DNA of 64,000 nucleotides, from contig NZ_BMXY01000002.1 of the NCBI RefSeq assembly GCF_014651995.1, forward strand, positions 124,001 through 188,000, given 5' to 3'. This DNA comes from Cognatilysobacter xinjiangensis. GTDB lineage: Bacteria; Pseudomonadota; Gammaproteobacteria; Xanthomonadales; Xanthomonadaceae. Each line of letters starts with the position of its first letter. The first letter of the stretch is position 1. The notes under the pieces are model-generated. The model was given only the letters and a program-made list of their open reading frames with translations, was not told the origin of the DNA and ran no database searches. The position numbers were made by a program, and so were the translations under genes. Positions 54,346 through 62,537 of the stretch are shown in pieces.

Positions 54346-54495
54346 GGACGGTGGCGACCGCTAGGCGAACCTGCGGGACAGAACTGGAACGGCGGGCCGC
54401 CGCTTGCCCCTGGACGCAGGGATGGATGCCGCAGGTCATATGGCGTCCGTGCGCCGGATGGGCCATGCTCGAACCCCCGACGTACGGATATCGCC

Positions 54496-54780
54496 ATGAA
54501 GCTTCCTGTTCTTGCCGCTGGCCTTCTGCTGGCCATGCCGACGGCGTTCGCTCAGACAGCCACCGCACCGACGGACGACGCCGCACCGGCGCCCGCGGCG
54601 CAGGCCGAGGCGGCCAAGCCTGAAAAGAAGAAGGTGTGCACGCGCGAGCGGCCGATGGGCAGCAACATGTCGCGCAAGGTCTGCCGCACCGTGGACGAAA
54701 TGCAGGCCCAGAGCGACGACTCCCGCGACGCCATGCGCGACCTGATGCTGCGTGGTCCTTCGCAGGCGACCGGCAACTGA
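54496..54780 (+). CDS. Small exported hypothetical protein (94 aa)
   Basis: Signal peptide MKLPVLAAGLLLAMPTAFAQ, then an Ala/Pro-rich linker and a basic segment with two cysteines (KKVCTRERPMGSNMSRKVC) that could form a disulfide. The following EMQAQSDDSRDAMRDLMLRG is helical. The R-x-M-G-S-N-M-x-R-K-V-C pattern is seen in short periplasmic proteins of this bacterial group; no function is known. Stands alone. Confidence 0.75.
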   Translation: MKLPVLAAGLLLAMPTAFAQTATAPTDDAAPAPAAQAEAAKPEKKKVCTRERPMGSNMSRKVCRTVDEMQAQSDDSRDAMRDLMLRGPSQATGN

Positions 54781-54905
54781 GGTTTGCCGGCAGCGACGTT
54801 CCGCGCACTACACGGCGCGTCGTTCCGTCGGACAGCGCGGCAAGCGCCGATCCCGGGCCGAAGACGTGGATCGCGCCGCGTCGTGACCCGTCACCGGAGG
54901 GACCG

Positions 54906-55766
54906 ATGAGCAGCCAACCCATGCCGGCGGCCTTCATCGGCCACGGCAGCCCGATGAACACGCTGGAACGCAACCGCTACACCGAAGCGTGGCGTGCGTT
55001 CGGCGAATCGGTGCCGCGGCCGCGCGCGATCCTGATGGTGTCGGCACACTGGTTCGTCAACGCGACGGCCGTGACCGCGATGCCGCGCCCGCGCACCATC
55101 CACGACTTCTACGGCTTCCCGCAGGCGCTGTTCGACGTCCGGTATCCCGCGCCCGGCTTGCCCGAACTCGCGGAAGAAGTCGCCGACGTCGCGCAGCCCG
55201 ACTACGTCGCCGCCGACACCGACAGCTGGGGCCTGGACCACGGCACCTGGTCGGTGCTCGCGCATGCCTTCCCCGATGCCGACATCCCCGTCGTGCAGCT
55301 GTCGATCAACGCGACCAAACCGGCCGACTGGCACCTCGCGATGGGGGCGAAGCTCGCCGCGCTGCGCGACTCGGGCGTGCTGGTGATGGGCAGCGGCAAC
55401 GTCGTGCACAACCTGCGCGCGATGGACCGCCATTCGGTGGATGCCGGTTTCGACTGGGCACGCGCGTTCAACGAGGCCGCGATCGATATCGCCACCTCGC
55501 GGCCCGTCGAAACGCCCGCGCTGGTCGCGCGCGGCGATTTCCTCAAGGTCGCGCCGACGCCCGAGCACTTCCTGCCGTTCCTCTATATCGCCGGCATCGC
55601 CGCGCAGGCGGGCAGGCCGCTCGACGTACTGGTCGACGGCTATGCCTACGGCTCTCTATCGATGACCTCGTTCACCGTCGGCGGCCCGCATCTGCGGGTC
55701 GACCGCGGGCTCGACGGTGCGCCGCCGCTCGGGAGCAGCGCGCCGGCCGACAGCTCGAACGTGTGA
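54906..55766 (+). CDS. DODA-type extradiol ring-cleavage dioxygenase (YgiD family)
   Basis: A 286-residue protein of the class III extradiol dioxygenase family; YgiD of E. coli cleaves 4,5-DOPA. Metal-binding and catalytic residues are seen in FIGHGSPMNT (His), ILMVSAHWFVN (His), GLDHGTWSVLAHAFPDADIP (His) and MGSGNVVHNLR (His). The C-terminal DVLVDGYAYGSLSMTSF is conserved. GGAGGGA lies 5 bases before ATG 54906. The natural substrate in this organism is not evident. The stop overlaps the GTG of the DUF1232 gene. Confidence 0.92.
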   Translation: MSSQPMPAAFIGHGSPMNTLERNRYTEAWRAFGESVPRPRAILMVSAHWFVNATAVTAMPRPRTIHDFYGFPQALFDVRYPAPGLPELAEEVADVAQPDYVAADTDSWGLDHGTWSVLAHAFPDADIPVVQLSINATKPADWHLAMGAKLAALRDSGVLVMGSGNVVHNLRAMDRHSVDAGFDWARAFNEAAIDIATSRPVETPALVARGDFLKVAPTPEHFLPFLYIAGIAAQAGRPLDVLVDGYAYGSLSMTSFTVGGPHLRVDRGLDGAPPLGSSAPADSSNV

Positions 55767-56176
55767 GGCCGACGCGGACGTCCGATGCCGGGCGCCTGTT
55801 CGCGACGTTGGGCGACTCGGCGCGAAGGCTGCGGCGCGAGGCGATCACGGTCTATCTCGTCGCGCGCCATCCGGCGACGCCCGGCGGGGCGCGGCTGCTG
55901 GCATTCGCCGTCGCCGCCTACGCGTTGAGCCCGATCGACCTGATTCCCGACTTCGTTCCGGTGCTGGGCTACCTCGACGACCTCGTGCTCGTGCCGTTGG
56001 GCATCTGGCTGGTGATGCGGCTGGTGCCACCCGCAGTGATCGCGGAGTGCCGCGAGCGTGCCGGCGCGATGGCCGAGCGCCCGGTGGCACGCGGCGCGGC
56101 CGTCCTGATCGTGGGGCTGTGGCTCGCGGCGGCCGTCTGGGCCTGCTGGCTGGGCTGGCGCTGGCTGCACGACTGA
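55763..56176 (+). CDS. DUF1232 (YkvA-type) membrane protein
   Basis: A 137-residue protein with the DUF1232 signature ALSPIDLIPDFVPVLGYLDD in a membrane-embedded helix, a second helix LVLVPLGIWLVMRLVPPAVI and a C-terminal helix VLIVGLWLAAAVWACWLGW. The family is found in all domains of life and has no settled function. The GTG start overlaps the dioxygenase stop (GTGA), so the two are cotranslated, although a functional link between a ring-cleaving enzyme and this membrane protein is not obvious. Confidence 0.88.
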   Translation: MRPTRTSDAGRLFATLGDSARRLRREAITVYLVARHPATPGGARLLAFAVAAYALSPIDLIPDFVPVLGYLDDLVLVPLGIWLVMRLVPPAVIAECRERAGAMAERPVARGAAVLIVGLWLAAAVWACWLGWRWLHD

Positions 56177-56390
56177 GCGCGCTCGCATGACGGCGGCTCG
56201 CGACGGCGCATGTCCTAGCCGTTCGCGGTCCGCGATGGAACGTCCATGTCTTCGGGAGGCCGCCGATGCAGGCCGCGCTCCAGTGGCATGGTGCGTGCCC
56301 TGCCGGTTCAGAAAAGCCAACGGCAGGCCCGCGCGCTGAGACAGCGAACGGCGACAATCGCGGCCGCGTCGCGCCGTGTGTCCTGTCCAG

Positions 56391-58508
56391 ATGAGTAAGC
56401 CCGCAGTTCCCCGCGCCCTCGACGAGGGAACCAAGACCGCCGTCCGCAAGGCCTACGAGCAGGTCACGAACGGCGTGCCGGGCTTCGTCCCGCGGCCGTC
56501 GCAGCGGCACCTGATCGCCACTGCCTCGCGCGCGCTGGGCACCAGCGGCGGCTTCGCCGTCGCCGAAGCGCCGACCGGCACGGGCAAGTCGCTGGGCTAC
56601 CTCATCGCCGGCATTCCGACGGCGAAGATCGGCAAGCGCAAGCTGGTGCTGTCGACCGCGACCGTCGCGCTGCAGGGCCAGCTGGTGAGCAAGGACCTGC
56701 CCGCCTTCCTCGCCGCGACGGGCATCGAGGCGAAGGTGGCGCTCGCGAAGGGGCGGCAGCGCTACCTGTGCGTGCGCGATGCGATGGAGCTCGCCGGCGG
56801 GCAGACCGCGCAGGCCGACCTCGGCTTCGACCTGCCCGCCGCCGGCTGGCCGCGCCCACCCGCGGCCGACGAGATCAGGGCGGTGAATGCACTGGTCAGT
56901 GCGTTCGAGCGCGGCGACTGGACCGGCGACCTCGACGAGGCGCCGCACCCGGTGCCCGCCGCGCTGCGCCCGCTGCTGAGCACCACGTCCGGCGCGTGCT
57001 CGAACAGCCGTTGCGCGCATTCCATGCGATGCCCCGTGCTCGCCGCGCGCAAGGACATGCGCGACGCCGACATCGTCGTCGCCAACCACGCGATGGTGAT
57101 CGCCGCACTCGAACTCGACGGCAACGCCGATGCCGAAGCGCAGTCGGAGAACTTCCTCATCGGCGACCCCGCCGCGTGCACGTTCGTGTTCGATGAAGGC
57201 CATCACCTCGCGTCGGTGGCGATCGAATCGGGCGCGGCGCGCCTGCACATAGGCGCGTTCGGCCGACGCCTCGCCAAGATGGACCCCGTCTTCGCCGCGC
57301 CGTTCCGACTGCTCGACAAGAAGAAGCTCGGCAACCGCGAACTTGCCGACGCGCATGCCGACCTCAAGCGCCTCACCGATGCGGTCAAGGCGTTCGAGGC
57401 ACTGCTGCAGGCACACTGGGTGCCCGACGCCAACGAGCGCGAGCCGATGTGGCGCGCGCGCCTGGGCCTGCTGCCGGACGATTGGCGCACGCATGCGAAG
57501 GCGCTCGCGACCGATACCGGCAACCTTCTGGAATGGCTCGACGCCGCGCGCCGCCGCGTGCTGAAGAACGAAGGCTCCGCGAGCAATGACCGCGTCACGC
57601 GTGCCATGGGCACCGCCGTCGAGCAATTGCGCGAAGCCTTCGACCTGTTCTTCGCCTGGGGCCAGCAGGATCCCGACGGCGAGGCGCCCAACGCGCGGTG
57701 GATGACGCTCGGCATCGACCGCGGCCTGGTTTGCCATGCCTCGCCGATCTCCGCCGCCAAGCTGCTGCGCCGACGCCTGTGGTCGCAGGCCGATTCCGCA
57801 CTCGTCACCTCGGCCACGCTCAGCGCCGGCGGCAACTTCAAGGTGTTCGCGGCGTCGATCGGGCTGCCGACGGACGCCGAATGCGTGTCGCTGCCATCGC
57901 CCTTCGATCTGGACCGCCAAGCCGTGCTGCAGGTGCCGCGCTTCCCGGTGCTGCCCGACAACGAAGCACACCCGCGCGCCGTCGCCGACTGGCTCGCGCG
58001 CGAGCTCGTGTGGAGCCGCGGCTCGCTGGTGCTGTTCACCTCGCGCCGCAAGATGGAGCAGGTCTACGCATTGATGCCGGAGACCTGCAAGCCCGACATC
58101 CGCATGCAGGGCGCGCTCGGCAAGCAGGCGCTGATCGACGAGCACTGCGCGGCGATCGACGCGGGCGAGGGCAGCGTGCTGTTCGGCCTCGCCTCGATGG
58201 GCGAGGGCCTCGACCTCGCCGGCGAGTACTGCTCCACGGTGGTGATCACCCAGCTGCCGTTCGCGGTGCCGACCGAGCCCGTGCTCGCGACCAAGTCCGA
58301 ATGGCTCGAATCGCGCGGCCAGAACGCCTTCATGCTGGTGTCCGTGCCCGAAGCCACGCGCGTGCTCACCCAGTACGCCGGCCGCCTGATCCGCACATCG
58401 AGGGACACCGGCCGGATCGTCATCCTCGACCGGCGCATCGTCGAGAAGCGCTACGGGCGCGACATCCTCGATGCGCTACCGCCGTTCCGGCGGGAAGTGG
58501 AGATGTGA
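56391..58508 (+). CDS. dinG: ATP-dependent DNA helicase DinG
   Basis: A 705-residue XPD-like superfamily 2 helicase. Walker A is EAPTGTGKSLGYL, the DEAH-like box is FDEGHHL, and the iron-sulfur cysteines are in RYLCVRD and in TSGACSNSRCAHSMRCPV. The C-terminal motifs include LVTSATLSAGGNF, FTSRRKMEQVYAL, FGLASMGEGLDLAG and YAGRLIRTSRDTGRI. DinG unwinds R-loops and stalled-fork structures and is SOS-induced in E. coli. I did not see a clear LexA box in the 214-base gap upstream. ATG 56391 is chosen over 56376 from family alignment. Confidence 0.95.
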   Translation: MSKPAVPRALDEGTKTAVRKAYEQVTNGVPGFVPRPSQRHLIATASRALGTSGGFAVAEAPTGTGKSLGYLIAGIPTAKIGKRKLVLSTATVALQGQLVSKDLPAFLAATGIEAKVALAKGRQRYLCVRDAMELAGGQTAQADLGFDLPAAGWPRPPAADEIRAVNALVSAFERGDWTGDLDEAPHPVPAALRPLLSTTSGACSNSRCAHSMRCPVLAARKDMRDADIVVANHAMVIAALELDGNADAEAQSENFLIGDPAACTFVFDEGHHLASVAIESGAARLHIGAFGRRLAKMDPVFAAPFRLLDKKKLGNRELADAHADLKRLTDAVKAFEALLQAHWVPDANEREPMWRARLGLLPDDWRTHAKALATDTGNLLEWLDAARRRVLKNEGSASNDRVTRAMGTAVEQLREAFDLFFAWGQQDPDGEAPNARWMTLGIDRGLVCHASPISAAKLLRRRLWSQADSALVTSATLSAGGNFKVFAASIGLPTDAECVSLPSPFDLDRQAVLQVPRFPVLPDNEAHPRAVADWLARELVWSRGSLVLFTSRRKMEQVYALMPETCKPDIRMQGALGKQALIDEHCAAIDAGEGSVLFGLASMGEGLDLAGEYCSTVVITQLPFAVPTEPVLATKSEWLESRGQNAFMLVSVPEATRVLTQYAGRLIRTSRDTGRIVILDRRIVEKRYGRDILDALPPFRREVEM

Positions 58509-58958
58509 GCAGCGGCGAAGCTGCGCTGTGGTCGTGAAGAAAACACGTATCGGCTGCACCCGTCGCCTCGCCGAAATGGTTCGTTTGCCGATGGTTGCAG
58601 GCGAGTGGATGCAGGACCGAAAGATGCGTCGCGAGCGGGTGCGGACGTTGACGGAGAGGGTGTGGCGCCGCGCTCTTGTCGTCTCGCCGCATGACGCAAC
58701 CCGACAAGCCGTGCGGTGATGAGTCGATGTCGCGTTCGTTGCGGGTCCGCGATCAATGAACGTCGCGGTCGCACCCGCGGTGCGTGCTCGAATATCGAAT
58801 AAGCCCGGGAAGATCGCCGTTCTGCGATCGCCGCCTCGTCGATGACAGCGCATTCTTCACGCCCTCTCGACGTAGTCGAACAGCGCCTGTACGCATTTCA
58901 TGAATACGACACGAAGGTGGCTATATTCCGGGCTCCCCCAACAGGAAGGAGGTTCGAA
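58509..58958 (+). other. Intergenic region of 450 bases before the lipoprotein gene
   Basis: No convincing gene on either strand: open frames here have no ribosome-binding site or family resemblance. Near the right end TATATT at 58922 may be a -10 element for the lipoprotein gene, with start of transcription near 58934 and a strong AAGGAGG site at 58945-58951. The rest shows nothing I can name. Confidence 0.5.
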
Positions 58959-59225
58959 ATGATTCTTACCCGGCAACATTTCGTCATGGCGCGCGCGCTC
59001 GGCGTTGCAGCCGTCGCCCTCAGTCTCTCCGCCTGCGCCACATACAAGGACGAGTTCGCGGCCGTGAATTCGCGCCTCGACCAGATCGACACGCGCGTGC
59101 AGAGCGCCGCCCAGAGCGCCGAAGCCGCCAACCAGAACGCACAGCGCGCCAACCAGCGCCTCGACCAGCTGGAAGGCCGCGTGCAGCAGCTCGAAACGGC
59201 ACCGGGCCGTCGCCCGCGCGGCTGA
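58959..59225 (+). CDS. Lpp-like alanine-zipper outer-membrane lipoprotein
   Basis: An 88-residue lipoprotein. The signal peptide ends in LSAC (lipobox, Cys26). The mature part is a heptad coiled coil (RLDQIDTRVQSAAQSAEAAN, QRANQRLDQLEGRVQQLETA) like Lpp of E. coli or OprI of Pseudomonas, which trimerise. The C-terminus is PGRRPRG and lacks the terminal Lys that Lpp uses for covalent attachment to peptidoglycan, so it is probably not linked. The AAGGAGG site is near perfect, suggesting high expression. An L,D-transpeptidase-like gene follows after 65 bases. Confidence 0.88.
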   Translation: MILTRQHFVMARALGVAAVALSLSACATYKDEFAAVNSRLDQIDTRVQSAAQSAEAANQNAQRANQRLDQLEGRVQQLETAPGRRPRG

Positions 59226-59290
59226 TCGGGCTTCGCGCCGTTTGCGACAAACGGCTTGAGCCGGGACCCGGTGGCCGTCGCCGGCCATCG

Positions 59291-60052
59291 GTGTCCGCAT
59301 CGTCAATCGTTCGAAGGAACCGTCCCATTCGTACGCGCAAACATCCTGCGATCCGTATCGTTGCCGGCGCGCTGGCGTTGGCATTCGCAAACTTCGGCGT
59401 CGCAGGCGCCGACGCCATGGCGGCGCAACCGGTCGCGGCCGCCGATCAGCTTCCGCCCGGGCAGGACGTGTCCGGCACGGTGATCGAACTCGCCGGCTGG
59501 GTCGTCGCGTCAAACGACGCCCAGGGCTATCCGTTCGCGATCATCGACAAGGCCAGCGCGCAGGTGCTGGTGTTCGGCGGCGACGGCCGGCTTCGCGGCG
59601 CAGCGCCCGGCCTGCTCGGCTCGGCGATCGGCGATCACATCGCCCCCGGTGTCGCCGGGCTCGCGCTTCGCGAGATTCCGGGCCGCGACCGCACCACGCC
59701 CGCGGGCCGTTTCATCGGCGGCTTCGGCCCGTCGATCGACGCCGGGCGCGTGCTGTGGGTGGACTACGACTCCGCCGTCTCCATCCATCCGACGGCCACC
59801 GGCGTTCCGTCCGAGCGGCGTGCCGAACGCCTGGCATCGCCGACGCCGTCGGACAACCGCGTCACGCACGGCTGCATCAACGTCGCCCCCGACTTCTACG
59901 AGCAGGTCGTCAGCACGACCTTCAAGCGTGGCGGCCTGTTCTACATCCTGCCGGACAAGGCATCGGTCGCGGAGACGTTTCCCGACTTCGCACGAAGCCG
60001 CGCCACCGCGGACGGCGACGACGGGAAGCGCGAACGGCACGCGCGTCGCTGA
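59291..60052 (+). CDS. L,D-transpeptidase-like exported protein
   Basis: A protein of about 240-253 residues with an N-terminal signal segment (IRIVAGALALAFANFGVAGA) and a YkuD-type catalytic motif VTHGCINVAPDFYEQV (His and Cys as in S/T-HGC). L,D-transpeptidases make 3-3 crosslinks or attach lipoproteins to peptidoglycan. The neighbour is an Lpp-like lipoprotein, but it lacks the C-terminal Lys. The start is uncertain: GTG 59291 has no clear ribosome-binding site, whereas AAGGA at 59314 precedes an in-frame ATT at 59327 by a good distance; ATT starts are rare. Confidence 0.8.
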   Translation: MSASSIVRRNRPIRTRKHPAIRIVAGALALAFANFGVAGADAMAAQPVAAADQLPPGQDVSGTVIELAGWVVASNDAQGYPFAIIDKASAQVLVFGGDGRLRGAAPGLLGSAIGDHIAPGVAGLALREIPGRDRTTPAGRFIGGFGPSIDAGRVLWVDYDSAVSIHPTATGVPSERRAERLASPTPSDNRVTHGCINVAPDFYEQVVSTTFKRGGLFYILPDKASVAETFPDFARSRATADGDDGKRERHARR

Positions 60053-60185
60053 AACGCGTCCGCCGCTGGCTGTGCAAGGCCGGCGGCCGACGGTGATTGT
60101 TCGCACCTTCCCTGCAGGTGCGCGCATCGCGCGCGCAGCCTGCTGGACGTCGGACCTACGTGACCGTGCGCTGGGGCAAACGCTC

Positions 60186-61598
60186 TCAGCCCCTGCGCGC
60201 CAGGCGTCCTACCTGCCTGATCCCCTCGAGAGCGCGCTTGTCGAGCGGATGCCCGAAGTTGACGCGGATGAAGTTGCCAAAGCCGCGTGACGCCGAGAAC
60301 ATCGGCCCCGGCGCGAGGCTGACGCCACTGGCCACGGCACGCTGCCGCAGGTCGAGCGCATCCGTGGACGCGGGCAATTCGACCCAGAGGAAGTAGCCGC
60401 CGCCGGGGCGGCTCACGCGTGTCCCGGCCGGAAAGTACTGCGCGATCGCTTCGGTGTAGTCGTCGCGCTGCGCTTCGAGCGTGCTGCGCAGCACGCGCAG
60501 GTGCCGCTCGTAGCTGCCGCGCTCGAGGTAGCGCGCAAGTGCGAGTTGCACGGGAACCGATGTCGCCAGTGAAAGCGTGAGCTTGTGCTGCGCGATGCGC
60601 GCGGCGAAACGTCCCGGCGTCACCCAGCCGACGCGGTAGCCGGGCGCGAGCGTCTTCGAGAACGAGCTGCAGTGGAGCACCCAGCCGTCGGCATCGAAAG
60701 CCTTCGTCAGCGCGGGCCGGCGGCTTCCGAAGTACAGCTCGTTGTAGACATCGTCCTCGATCAGCGGCACGCGGTATCGGGCGACAAGTTCGGCCAGTGC
60801 CCGCTTCTTGTCGTCGGACATCGCGCTTCCGAGCGGGTTCTGGAAATTCGTCATCAGCCAGCACGCCTTCGGCCGGCGCTGCTGGAAGGCCCGTTCCAGT
60901 GCGGCGAGGTCGATGCCCTCGCGCGGATCGGTCGCGACCTCGACCGCGTGCAACCCCAGCCGCTCCAGCGCCTGCAGGCAGACGTAGAAGCAGGGCGATT
61001 CGACGATGACGGCATCGCCCGGATCGCAGACCGCGGAGAGGCAGAGGTTCAGCGCCTCCATCGCGCCGTTCGTCACGAGGATGTCGCCGGGATCGATGTG
61101 GACGCCGTCCAGCACGTATCGAAGTGCGATCTGGCGGCGCAGCTCGAGGCTGCCCGGCGTCAGGTCGTCCACCGTGCTCCACGGATCCATGTGGGTTGCC
61201 GAGTTCGCCAGCACGCGGCCGAGCTTCTCCAGCGGAAACAGCAACGGGCTGGGAAAGGCCGAGCCCAGCGGCACCACGTCGCGGGTCATCGCCGAGCGCA
61301 GGATGTCGAACACCATCGAGCTGATCTGCACAGGCCGCGCCTGGCTGTCGGGCGTCGACGCCGTCTCCGGCTCGGCAGGCAGCCGTCGGGGCTTGTCGAC
61401 GACGTAGTAGCCCGAGCGCGGCCGCGACCGGATCAGCCCGCGCGCCTCCAGCAGGTAATAGGCCTCGAACACGGTCGCCGGGCTCACATGGCGGCCGGCG
61501 CTGGCCTGTCGCACCGACGGCAGGCGGTCGCCGGGCTTCAGCAGACCGTCACGGATCGAGGTCGCGATGTCGGCGGCCAGGGCTTCGAAGCGCTTCAT
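60186..61598 (-). CDS. MocR/GntR-family regulator with aminotransferase-like domain
   Basis: A 470-residue MocR-type protein: an N-terminal GntR winged helix (GLLKPGDRLPSVRQASAGRH, VFEAYYLLEARGLIRSRPRS) fused to a fold-type I aminotransferase domain (TNGAMEALNLCLSAVCDPGD, MTNFQNPLGSAMSDDKKRAL). The PLP-binding lysine is in SSFSKTLAPGYRVGW. Such proteins use PLP or a derivative as ligand and often control PLP or amino acid metabolism. The divergent gene at 61731 encodes a membrane protein; the shared promoter region contains three direct repeats that are likely MocR binding sites. Confidence 0.93.
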   Translation of the reverse strand: MKRFEALAADIATSIRDGLLKPGDRLPSVRQASAGRHVSPATVFEAYYLLEARGLIRSRPRSGYYVVDKPRRLPAEPETASTPDSQARPVQISSMVFDILRSAMTRDVVPLGSAFPSPLLFPLEKLGRVLANSATHMDPWSTVDDLTPGSLELRRQIALRYVLDGVHIDPGDILVTNGAMEALNLCLSAVCDPGDAVIVESPCFYVCLQALERLGLHAVEVATDPREGIDLAALERAFQQRRPKACWLMTNFQNPLGSAMSDDKKRALAELVARYRVPLIEDDVYNELYFGSRRPALTKAFDADGWVLHCSSFSKTLAPGYRVGWVTPGRFAARIAQHKLTLSLATSVPVQLALARYLERGSYERHLRVLRSTLEAQRDDYTEAIAQYFPAGTRVSRPGGGYFLWVELPASTDALDLRQRAVASGVSLAPGPMFSASRGFGNFIRVNFGHPLDKRALEGIRQVGRLARRG

Positions 61599-61635
61599 CT
61601 CGGGCTTCTTAGGGGTCGACCTACGGCGCGGCTGA

Positions 61636-61683
61636 ATCTGATCCGGTTTTTTTCAGCAGATCTGATCCTGAAAAATCTGATCC
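61636..61683. promoter_or_regulatory. Three direct repeats ATCTGATCC, candidate MocR operator
   Basis: ATCTGATCC occurs at 61636, 61660 and 61675, the first and third followed by GGT. Starts are 24 and 15 bases apart in one orientation. They lie 37-85 bases upstream of the MocR gene and 48-95 bases upstream of the divergent membrane-protein gene. MocR regulators are known to bind direct repeats, so this is a good candidate for autoregulation. Confidence 0.7.
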
Positions 61684-61730
61684 GGTCGCCCTAGGCTAGC
61701 ACCCGTCCAGAAGATGCTTGCCGCAATGCC

Positions 61731-62090
61731 ATGACTGCCGGTGTCCAGCTCAACCTCGCACTGATCCTGTTCCTGCCCTGGTACGCGATCCTCGCGGCGC
61801 TGTACTGGATCTACCCGCGCCAGCCCAGGACGCTGGTGCGCTGGTCGTTCGACCTCATCGCGCTGGCGCTGACGACGCTGCTGTCGATCGCGAGCATGCA
61901 CTGGGGCTACCGGAGCGCGGATGTCTCCGTCGGGCCCATGTGGAAGCAGATCCTCGCGACGTCCGTCTGCTACGGCGTGTTCCTCGGCGCCATGACGGCG
62001 GCCTTCTTCCTCCGTCGCGCATGTGTCATCCGCCCGTACCAGCGGTGCGTGGCGGGCGACACCGGCGCGCCTCATCAGGTGACTTCATGA
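61731..62090 (+). CDS. Small membrane protein (119 aa), unknown function
   Basis: Three or four hydrophobic segments (LALILFLPWYAILAALYWIY, LIALALTTLLSIASMHWGY, ILATSVCYGVFLGAMTAAFF). I do not recognise the family, although the spacing is typical of small respiratory-chain or envelope accessory proteins. Its stop overlaps the ATG of the DUF2909-like gene (ATGA), and it diverges from the MocR gene across the direct repeats, so it may be a MocR target. Confidence 0.75.
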   Translation: MTAGVQLNLALILFLPWYAILAALYWIYPRQPRTLVRWSFDLIALALTTLLSIASMHWGYRSADVSVGPMWKQILATSVCYGVFLGAMTAAFFLRRACVIRPYQRCVAGDTGAPHQVTS

Positions 62091-62341
62091 AAACGCTGCT
62101 GATCGTCGGCTTCCTCGGCCTGATCATCTACAACCTCGGCGCCGGCCTGTATTACATGCTGACCGACAAGGGCACCAGCAAACGCACGGTCAACGCCTTG
62201 ACCAAGCGCATCGTGCTGTCGGTCGTGCTGATCCTTCTGGTGTGCGCGGGCATCGCCACCGGCTTCATCGAGCCCCACGGCGTGGGTTCGAATCCGTCGA
62301 GTGCCGTTGCGGTGCATGCATCGACCACGGATGCGGTCTAG
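62087..62341 (+). CDS. DUF2909-like twin-transmembrane protein
   Basis: An 84-residue protein with two transmembrane helices, LLIVGFLGLIIYNLGAGLYY and IVLSVVLILLVCAGIATGFI, separated by MLTDKGTSKRTVNALTKR. This loop and the final EPHG match DUF2909, which is usually found near cytochrome oxidase assembly genes; here no such genes are close. Cotranslated with the membrane protein upstream. Confidence 0.8.
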   Translation: MKTLLIVGFLGLIIYNLGAGLYYMLTDKGTSKRTVNALTKRIVLSVVLILLVCAGIATGFIEPHGVGSNPSSAVAVHASTTDAV

Positions 62342-62537
62342 CTGGGTCACACCTCGATATACCCATGAGGGTGGGCGGCTGGCTGGCCGGGCCCGCTGGC
62401 TGGCGCGACGGCAGGCGGCGCAACGCATTGCCGAATCACCAACACTGACGATCGACACGCGGCTCAGGGGTTTGCGATAGCAGTCCGTCGCCCGCTTCGC
62501 GTCGCGCCGATATCGAAACGCCGATTCTGGCGACTCG

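Noticed and set aside
61731-62341. Cytochrome oxidase assembly locus
   Set aside because: The DUF2909-like gene is suggestive, but no cox, ctaG or SURF1 genes are nearby.
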